NCBI GenBank assembly: GCA_018902545.1
Contig: JAHIQM010000004.1
Coordinates: 60,882-124,881, forward strand
DNA length: 64,000 nt
Direction: 5' to 3'
Source of the DNA: Pseudomonadota bacterium
Lineage (GTDB): Bacteria > Desulfobacterota > Desulfovibrionia > Desulfovibrionales > Desulfomicrobiaceae
Shown here: positions 58,053-64,000 of the stretch, one piece after another
Numbering within the stretch: the stretch's first letter is position 1
Layout: every line of letters begins with the position of its first letter
Position numbers and translations under genes: made by a program
Notes under the pieces: model-generated
The model's database searches: none
What the model saw: only the letters and a program-made list of their open reading frames with translations
Told to the model about the DNA's origin: nothing

Positions 58053-59746
58053 TCAGAACGTTTGTCACACGGTTCATTCTGCCCGCTGCGCTAGCCGCTT
58101 TCCTCGGTTGCGCCCAGCAAATCCCGCCCTCGCCCGCCACGACGGCTCCCGTCAAAGCGCCGGCGTCCGCTGAAGCCCAAGCCATCTATTCCTACCTCGC
58201 CTACCGTGAACTGCTGCACGAAAACATGAGCGACAAGGCCGCACAGGCCCTTGAGCAGGCCATCGCGCTGAAGCCCGCACCCGAACTCTACCTTGAACTG
58301 GGCAATTTGCACTGGCGGGCCTCCAGATTTTCCGACGCCCTGCTGGTCCTGAACCAGGGACTCACCACGTATCCGGACTCGGAAGCCCTGCTCAGTACCC
58401 TGGCCAAAACCTATGCCGCACAGGGCCGGTTTGACGACGCGGTGCTCGTCCTCGACGACTACCGCAAAAACCATCCCGAGATGATCGATATGGCCCACGA
58501 GGCCGCGCTGTACCGCCTGGAACAGGGGCGCTTCGGCGATGCCGTGGACAGGCTCAATGCGATCCCGGCAAAGGATGCCGACCAGACCACGAATTTTCTC
58601 CTCGGCAAGGGATATTTCGGCCTCGAACTCTACGACAAGGCCATCGCCGCCTACCAGCAGGCCGTGGCCACGGATCCCGAATACTACAACGCCTGGATAG
58701 AGCTTGGACTGACCTACGAGGTCCAGAAGAACTACATCGACGCGGAGCGGGTCTTTTCCAGGCTCGTTGATCTGGGAATCGCCAACCAGCAGATCCTTTT
58801 CCATCTGGTCGAACTCAATCTCAAGCTCAATAATCCCGACCAGGCCCTTTCCTATGTCCAGCAGGCCGCGGATGATCCCGCGCTGGCGCTGGAAGCGGCA
58901 AACCTGCTGCTGAACCAAAATTTCTATGATCACGCGGCGGAAATCCTCGACCCCATGGCGCAGGAAAACCCGATCCCCCAGGACGCTCTTTTTTTCCTGG
59001 CCGTGCTGGAATACGAAGGCCGCGACAATCCCGAAAAGGCCATGACTTATCTGGAATCCATCCCCGAAGGCCATCACCATTACGAACGCAGCCTGATTTT
59101 CCGCATCCACCTTCTGTACCGCAAGGACGACAAGTCCGCGGCCAAGGCCCTGTGCGCATCGGCCATGACCCTTTTCCCCAAGCAGCCGGAATTTAGCATC
59201 ATCATGGCAGAGATGCACGAGTACGATGGAGAATACCAGAAGGCCCTGGACCTGCTGCTCAAGGCCACGGGCACCTGGCCCGAAAACACGACCATCCTCT
59301 ACCGACTGGGCATGGTCTACGACCGCATGGAACACCGCGACCAGGCCATGCTGGTGATGGACAAAATCATCTCCAAAGACCCGGAGCACGCCGACGCTCT
59401 CAATTACCTCGGCTATAGCCTGGCGGAAAAGGGGCGCGATCTGGAGCGGGCAGAACTGCTCATCGAAAGCGCCCTGAAGGTCAAGCCCGACAACGGCTAC
59501 TTCGTCGATTCCCTGGCCTGGGTCTATTTCAAGCAGGGCAAGAACAGGCTGGCCTGGCAGGAGATCAGGCGGGCCGTTCAGCTCGTGGATTCGGATCCGG
59601 TCATCTGGGAGCACTACGGCGATATCGCCCGCGCCCTGAAACTGTTCTCCGAGGCCCGCAAGGGGTATGAGAAAGCTCTGGAACTGGAAGGAGACAACGT
59701 GGAAGACGTGCGGACCAAGCTGAACTCCCTGAGGCGTGCGCGATGA
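58049..59746 (+). CDS. TPR-repeat lipoprotein
   Basis: A 565-residue lipoprotein with lipobox FLGC and lipidated Cys21, then about a dozen tetratricopeptide repeats to the end (for example ALEQAIALKPAPELYLELGN, AIAAYQQAVATDPEYYNAWIELG, HADALNYLGYSLAEKG). It is likely an envelope scaffold, probably outer-membrane anchored. It overlaps the HD gene (ATGA) and the next lipoprotein gene (ATGA), which suggests a joint envelope function. Confidence 0.9.
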   Translation: MIRTFVTRFILPAALAAFLGCAQQIPPSPATTAPVKAPASAEAQAIYSYLAYRELLHENMSDKAAQALEQAIALKPAPELYLELGNLHWRASRFSDALLVLNQGLTTYPDSEALLSTLAKTYAAQGRFDDAVLVLDDYRKNHPEMIDMAHEAALYRLEQGRFGDAVDRLNAIPAKDADQTTNFLLGKGYFGLELYDKAIAAYQQAVATDPEYYNAWIELGLTYEVQKNYIDAERVFSRLVDLGIANQQILFHLVELNLKLNNPDQALSYVQQAADDPALALEAANLLLNQNFYDHAAEILDPMAQENPIPQDALFFLAVLEYEGRDNPEKAMTYLESIPEGHHHYERSLIFRIHLLYRKDDKSAAKALCASAMTLFPKQPEFSIIMAEMHEYDGEYQKALDLLLKATGTWPENTTILYRLGMVYDRMEHRDQAMLVMDKIISKDPEHADALNYLGYSLAEKGRDLERAELLIESALKVKPDNGYFVDSLAWVYFKQGKNRLAWQEIRRAVQLVDSDPVIWEHYGDIARALKLFSEARKGYEKALELEGDNVEDVRTKLNSLRRAR

Positions 59747-60504
59747 GAAGCCTGGCCCTCTTTGTCCTGCTCGCGCTCCTCGGAGGCTGCGCTCCGCAGA
59801 TACCGGTCCAGGACCCTGCCGCCGTGTCGCGCATCTGGTCCACCCTGCATCCGCGCTCTTCGGCCGCAGACCGCATCACGGCCCGTTTCTCCATGCAGGT
59901 GGCCACCAAGGAGCGTACCGGGCGCCTGGTGGGGCAGCTGTGGGGGTACTCCGCGTCCGTCATCCGCATGGATCTGTCCTCGGGCACCGGGGCGTCCGTA
60001 GCCATGATCCGCGAAACCCCGGACCTCTGGACCGCCTACCTTCCTTCCGAGAACAAGGCCTATCACCACTCTCGGGCCCAGGCCGGGCTGGCCCTGTTCC
60101 AGATCCCGGTGCCCTTTGACGCCCGGCAGATCAGCAGTTTGCTCAGCGGTGATCTCGGCCCGATCCTGTCGCCGGAGTACGCCTCCGTGCAGGGCACCAG
60201 GGAGGGGCGCATCCGTTTCAATTTTTCCTCGGGCGATGTGGCCTATGTGGAAACATCGGAGAACATGGACCCCCTGATCCTCGGCGGCAGGCAAGGCTGG
60301 ACGCTGATCTGCGAAAAACCCTACGCGCTACCGGCCTTTCCTGACCATGTGCTCTACGACAGATACACGTTTTCATCCCCCAAGGATGGCAAGGCCGTGC
60401 TCAGAATCAAATCCCTTGAGGCAGGCGGAGAATGGCAGGCCGCCGACCTCGATCTGATCCTGCCCCAGGACGTGCAGTGGATGCGCATCACATCCACGCC
60501 ATAA
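59743..60504 (+). CDS. LolB-like outer-membrane lipoprotein
   Basis: A 253-residue lipoprotein with lipobox LGGC and lipidated Cys16. The rest looks like an 11-strand LolA/LolB-type barrel (ITARFSMQVATKERTGRLVGQLWGY, RMDLSSGTGASVAMI). LolB places lipoproteins in the outer membrane; whether this protein does so is inferred from size and pattern. Translationally coupled to the TPR lipoprotein. Confidence 0.75.
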   Translation: MRSLALFVLLALLGGCAPQIPVQDPAAVSRIWSTLHPRSSAADRITARFSMQVATKERTGRLVGQLWGYSASVIRMDLSSGTGASVAMIRETPDLWTAYLPSENKAYHHSRAQAGLALFQIPVPFDARQISSLLSGDLGPILSPEYASVQGTREGRIRFNFSSGDVAYVETSENMDPLILGGRQGWTLICEKPYALPAFPDHVLYDRYTFSSPKDGKAVLRIKSLEAGGEWQAADLDLILPQDVQWMRITSTP

Positions 60505-60534
60505 CATAACTGATAACTTCATCGGAGGGAGTTC

Positions 60535-60861
60535 ATGCTCAAAGATAGTCTAAAACCCGTCGTCAACGGTTTCAAGCTCCTTGCCAGCGAGGGCAAGTGG
60601 GTCTTCATCAAGGGCTTTCGCCGCTGGGAAATCAAGCAGATGGAAAAACGCCTGGCCGAAGAATTCGTGAACCTGGGCAGAAACTATGCTGCAAGCCAGG
60701 CAAAAGGCGAGGCATTCGATCCCAAGGCCGCCGACAACGACCTGATCCTGAAGCAGATCAGCTTTCTGCAGGAAGAAGTCGCCCACCTGGACCAGGAGCT
60801 GGCCGCGACCCGCGCCGAATACGTCAAGAACCGCACGGAAGATCGCGGCGCAGAGGTCTGA
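60535..60861 (+). CDS. Conserved small coiled-coil protein of unknown function
   Basis: A 108-residue charged soluble protein with heptad-like helices, especially LILKQISFLQEEVAHLDQELAAT. No domain recognised. GGAGGG precedes the ATG. It ends one base before rpiB starts and so is part of that transcript. Confidence 0.8.
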   Translation: MLKDSLKPVVNGFKLLASEGKWVFIKGFRRWEIKQMEKRLAEEFVNLGRNYAASQAKGEAFDPKAADNDLILKQISFLQEEVAHLDQELAATRAEYVKNRTEDRGAEV

Positions 60862-60862
60862 C

Positions 60863-61297
60863 ATGCGAACCATTGTTTTCGGCTCCGATCACGCAGGCCT
60901 CGGCCTCAAGAACATCCTGATGGAGCACCTCGCGGGGCGCTTTAACTGCAGCGATGTCGGCACCTACTCTCTGGAGAGCTGCGACTACCCGAACATCGCG
61001 GGCAAATTGGCCACGGAAGTGCTTGGTCTTAAAGCCACAGGCATCCTTATCTGCGGCTCCGGCATCGGCATGTCCATCACCGCCAACCGCTTCGAGGGCA
61101 TCCGCGCCGCCCTGTGCGCCAACGAGTACATGGCTCGCATGAGCCGCATGCACAACGACGCCAACGTGCTGTGCATGGGCGAACGCATCATCGGCGTCGA
61201 TCTGGCCAAGGCCATCACCGACGCGTTCCTCGATACGGAGTTCGAGGCAGGACGCCACCAGCGCCGCGTGGACCTCATCGACCGGCAGACAGTCTAA
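60863..61297 (+). CDS. rpiB: Ribose-5-phosphate isomerase B
   Basis: A 144-residue enzyme interconverting ribose 5-phosphate and ribulose 5-phosphate. IVFGSDHAGLGLKN, SCDYPNIAGKLA, GILICGSGIGMSITANRFEGIRAALC and NDANVLCMGERIIG are the typical motifs, with the catalytic Cys in ICGSG. It lies before tkt and glpX, giving a pentose-phosphate/gluconeogenesis cluster. Confidence 0.96.
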   Translation: MRTIVFGSDHAGLGLKNILMEHLAGRFNCSDVGTYSLESCDYPNIAGKLATEVLGLKATGILICGSGIGMSITANRFEGIRAALCANEYMARMSRMHNDANVLCMGERIIGVDLAKAITDAFLDTEFEAGRHQRRVDLIDRQTV

Positions 61298-61334
61298 CCC
61301 ATCAACGCCTTTTTCGCACATCACGAGAATCAAC

Positions 61335-63308
61335 ATGACCACCAATGCTTCCCAGACAGATCTTACAGCCGTCAACGTCATCAAGGGCCTGATCATGGAC
61401 ACGGTCCGCGCCTCCAATTCCGGCCATCCCGGTGGGGCCATGTCTTCGGCGGATTATGCCTACGTCCTGTTCAAGGAGTTTCTCAATTTCGACCCCAAGG
61501 ACGCGAAATGGTTCAACCGCGACCGCTTCGTGCTCTCCGCAGGACATGAATCAGCCCTGCTCTATGCCCTGCTGACCCTGAAGGGCAACCTCGGCATCGA
61601 AGACCTGAGGGCCTTCCGCCAGTTCGGCAGCAAGACCCCGGGGCATCCCGAACACGACATGACCGACGGCGTCGAGGCCACCACCGGCCCGTTGGGCCAG
61701 GGATTCGCCATGGCCGGCGGCATGGCCGTGGCCGAAGCTTTTCTGCGCGAATACCTGGACGCCGAGAGTGCTGGGCATTTCACCTACGTACTGGTCTCCG
61801 ACGGCGACGTGCAGGAGCCCATTTGCCTTGGCAGCGCGGCCCTCTTTGGCCAGTGGGGCCTGGGCAAGCTCATCGCCTATTACGACAGCAACAAGATCCA
61901 GTTGGCTGGCCCGACCTGCCGGGTGGACTGTGTTGACTACAAGGCCCTTTTCGAAAGCATGCACTGGCAGGTCATCGAGATCGACGGCCATGATCACGAA
62001 CAGATCCGCAAGGCTATCCTGGCCGGACAGGCTGAATCAGCCAAGCCGACCATGATCATCGGTCACACGGTCATGGCCAAGGGCTGCGCCACTCTGGAAG
62101 GCAGCGAGTCCACCCACGGGTCGCCCCTGCCCGAAGAGGAGATCAAGGCCACCAAGATCAAACTCGGCCTGCCCGATGAAGAATTCCATCTGCCCGATGA
62201 TGTGCTCGCCACCTTCCGCTCCCGCTTTGCGGCCCTGAGCGCCGGACGCCAGGCATGGGACAAAGCCCTGACCGCAAAGCTCGCCGATCCGGCCTTTGCG
62301 GCCAAATGGGAAAACGCCACCACCCCGGCCTGCCAGCGCAGCCTGAAGTGGCCGGACTTCGAATCCGGTGCCAGCGTGGCCACGCGCAAGGCTTTCGGGG
62401 CGTGCCTCGGGGCCATGATGGAGCAGTTGCCCACGCTCATGGGCGGCTCGGCGGACCTCGACCCGTCCAACCAGACCGTCAAATTCCGTGAAACCGTGGG
62501 CATTTTTAACGCCACGACCAATGCCCTGGGCCGCAACCTCTGCTTTGGCGTGCGCGAATTCCCCATGGGCGCGATCCTGAACGGCCTGGCCCTGCACGGC
62601 GGCATCACTCCCTTCGGCGCGACCTTCCTGGTCTTCTCCGATTACGAGAGAAACGCCATCCGCATGTCCGCCCTGCAGCACCTTCCGGTCCTGCACGTTT
62701 TCACCCATGACTCGTTCTTCGTCGGCGAGGATGGACCGACCCATCAGCCCATCGAACATGTCAGCTCCCTGCGGCTCATCCCGAACCTTCTGGTCCTGCG
62801 CCCCGCCGACGCCCGCGAAAGCGCCGCCTGCATGGCCGTGGCCCTGAAACAGAAATCCCGGCCCTCGGTGCTGATCTTCACCCGCCAGGGCCTGCCCGTG
62901 CTTGAACTGCCCCAGCCTCTGGAAGAGCATGTCGGCAAGGGTGCCTATGTGGTCCGTGACCCCGAAGGCGCGGCCCCGGAAATGCTGCTCCTGGCCTCCG
63001 GCTCGGAAGTGCACCTGGCCGTGGAAGCCGCCGCCGCCTGTCCGGAGCTCAAAATCCGCGTCGTGTCCGTGCCGAGCATGGAGCTCTTCGACGAACAGAG
63101 CGCGCAGTACCGCGAAGCCGTCATGCCCCGCGCCATCACCCGCCGCGTGGCCATCGAGGCCGGGCGGACCGACCTTTGGTACAAGTACGTAGGCCTTGAC
63201 GGCAAGGTATGGGGCATCAACCACTTCGGAGCCTCGGCCCCGGCCGGCGTGCTGAAGGAGAAATATGGGTTCACCACCGCCAGCCTCATCAAGTTCATCA
63301 AGGAATAA
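61335..63308 (+). CDS. tkt: Transketolase
   Basis: A 657-residue TPP enzyme of the pentose phosphate pathway. SGHPGGAMSSADYAYVL, GPLGQGFAMAGGMAVAE, the TPP motif SDGDVQEPICLGSAALFGQW...YYDSN near 155-183, HGSPL, and the pyrimidine-domain GGSADLDPSN and SFFVGEDGPTHQPIEH are all intact. The ribosome-binding site is weak. One base separates it from glpX. Confidence 0.96.
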   Translation: MTTNASQTDLTAVNVIKGLIMDTVRASNSGHPGGAMSSADYAYVLFKEFLNFDPKDAKWFNRDRFVLSAGHESALLYALLTLKGNLGIEDLRAFRQFGSKTPGHPEHDMTDGVEATTGPLGQGFAMAGGMAVAEAFLREYLDAESAGHFTYVLVSDGDVQEPICLGSAALFGQWGLGKLIAYYDSNKIQLAGPTCRVDCVDYKALFESMHWQVIEIDGHDHEQIRKAILAGQAESAKPTMIIGHTVMAKGCATLEGSESTHGSPLPEEEIKATKIKLGLPDEEFHLPDDVLATFRSRFAALSAGRQAWDKALTAKLADPAFAAKWENATTPACQRSLKWPDFESGASVATRKAFGACLGAMMEQLPTLMGGSADLDPSNQTVKFRETVGIFNATTNALGRNLCFGVREFPMGAILNGLALHGGITPFGATFLVFSDYERNAIRMSALQHLPVLHVFTHDSFFVGEDGPTHQPIEHVSSLRLIPNLLVLRPADARESAACMAVALKQKSRPSVLIFTRQGLPVLELPQPLEEHVGKGAYVVRDPEGAAPEMLLLASGSEVHLAVEAAAACPELKIRVVSVPSMELFDEQSAQYREAVMPRAITRRVAIEAGRTDLWYKYVGLDGKVWGINHFGASAPAGVLKEKYGFTTASLIKFIKE

Positions 63309-63309
63309 C

Positions 63310-64000
63310 ATGGAAGCCCCGCAACGAAATCTGGCCATGGACCTGGTCCGGGTCACGGAAGCTGCGGCCCTGGCCTCGGCCCGCTGGCTCGGCAAAGGTG
63401 CCAAGAGCGAAGGCGACGGCGCGGCCGTTGACGCCATGCGACTGTCCTTCAATACCCTTGATATCGATGGCCGTATCGTCATCGGCGAAGGCGAGAAGGA
63501 CGATGCCCCCATGCTCTACAACGGCGAGCGCATCGGCACGGGCCGGGGCGCGGCCGTGGACGTGGCCGTGGACCCGGTGGAGGGCACCAACCTGCTGGCT
63601 TACGGTCGACCCAACGCCATCGCCGTGGTCGGCCTGGCCCCGGCCGGGACCATGTTCAATCCGGGCCCGAGCTATTACATGAAAAAGCTCGTGGTCCCGG
63701 CAGCGGCCAGGGGCATGGTGGACTTGAACGCGCCCGTGGCCCACAACCTGGAAGTTACGGCCCAGGCCCTGGGCAAGAAAGTCGAAGATCTGGTGATCTT
63801 TGTCCTCGACAAGCCACGCCACAAGGATCTTATCGCTCAGATCCGCACCGCCGGAGCGCGCATCCAATTGCACACCGACGGCGATGTGGCAGGGGCGCTT
63901 ATGGCCGTGGACCCGTCTTCCAACGTGGACATGATGTTCGGCACCGGCGGCACTCCCGAGGGGGTGCTCGCGGCCTGTGCCATCAAGGCCCTGGGCGGGG
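63310..64000 (+). CDS. glpX: Class II fructose-1,6-bisphosphatase GlpX, C-terminus beyond window edge
   Basis: The first 230 residues of a class II FBPase, which removes the C1 phosphate of fructose 1,6-bisphosphate in gluconeogenesis. NLAMDLVRVTEAAALASARW, IVIGEGEKDDAPMLYNGE (metal and substrate), AVDPVEGTNLLA and MMFGTGGTPEGVLAACAIKALGG are family hallmarks. The ATG at 63310 has AGGA five bases upstream and follows the tkt stop closely. The gene is cut by the right edge. Confidence 0.95.
   Translation, partial: MEAPQRNLAMDLVRVTEAAALASARWLGKGAKSEGDGAAVDAMRLSFNTLDIDGRIVIGEGEKDDAPMLYNGERIGTGRGAAVDVAVDPVEGTNLLAYGRPNAIAVVGLAPAGTMFNPGPSYYMKKLVVPAAARGMVDLNAPVAHNLEVTAQALGKKVEDLVIFVLDKPRHKDLIAQIRTAGARIQLHTDGDVAGALMAVDPSSNVDMMFGTGGTPEGVLAACAIKALGG

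Overview
The window reads as a chromosomal piece of a lactate-oxidising, sulfate-reducing bacterium of the Desulfovibrionales. Codon use and protein character suggest a Desulfomicrobium- or Desulfovibrio-like genome, but the genus is an inference. The main reason is the left end: pyruvate:ferredoxin oxidoreductase followed by L-lactate permease, beside a two-component system that matches the lactate-utilisation (luo/LurRS) neighbourhood of Desulfovibrio. A wealth of sigma-54 activators, a short B12 methionine synthase and single-domain N-acetylglutamate synthase fit the same group. No phage, integrase, CRISPR array, rRNA or tRNA was recognised.

Region by region. 1-10.4 kb: lactate permease (cut by the window edge), por, a long control region with two divergent sigma-54 -24/-12 promoters and two TGTCCGAA-type palindromes, a 65-codon orphan gene, then the sigma-54 activator and its hybrid kinase. 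10.5-16.2 kb: an NAD-dependent beta-hydroxyacid dehydrogenase, a zinc-finger protein, two stand-alone response regulators (one LuxR-type, one receiver-HPt) and a remarkable fusion of cysteine synthase to a degenerate cysteinyl-tRNA synthetase. 16.2-18.6 kb: gene-poor, with inverted repeats, a BON lipoprotein and a methyltransferase. 18.8-22.3 kb: an Fe-S protein, an EamA permease and an AAA-membrane-SPOR protein. 22.3-26.2 kb: rpsF-rpsR-rplI-dnaB-paaK operon. 26.3-34.3 kb: a second kinase/sigma-54 activator pair with the same sensor-domain type as the first, then DUF4390-ntrY-ntrX.

34.5-45.5 kb: fused succinyl-CoA-synthetase-like ligase, amidase-cytidine deaminase pair, cysteine-desulfidase-like protein with UDP-glucose dehydrogenase, and a potABCD polyamine transporter. 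45.7-49.4 kb: nnr-CBS-tsaE-rarA operon. 49.4-49.95 kb: a repeat element with perfect 26-bp terminal inverted repeats and a partial second copy. 49.9-56 kb: radA, a zinc-ribbon/DUF3426 membrane protein with acidic repeats, hpt, N-acetylglutamate synthase and metH. 56.2-64 kb: rpoH, HD-domain protein, two lipoproteins, then rpiB-tkt-glpX (glpX cut by the window edge).

How the parts may work together: the left end is a carbon and energy module (lactate uptake, pyruvate oxidation) placed under sigma-54 control. The right end joins heat-shock control, envelope lipoproteins and sugar-phosphate metabolism in tightly coupled, overlapping genes. The most unusual items are the divergent sigma-54 control region with its orphan small gene, the cysteine synthase/pseudo-CysRS fusion, the kinase-less phosphorelay proteins, a GAFSGA-bearing activator, and the 49.5-49.9 kb repeat element.
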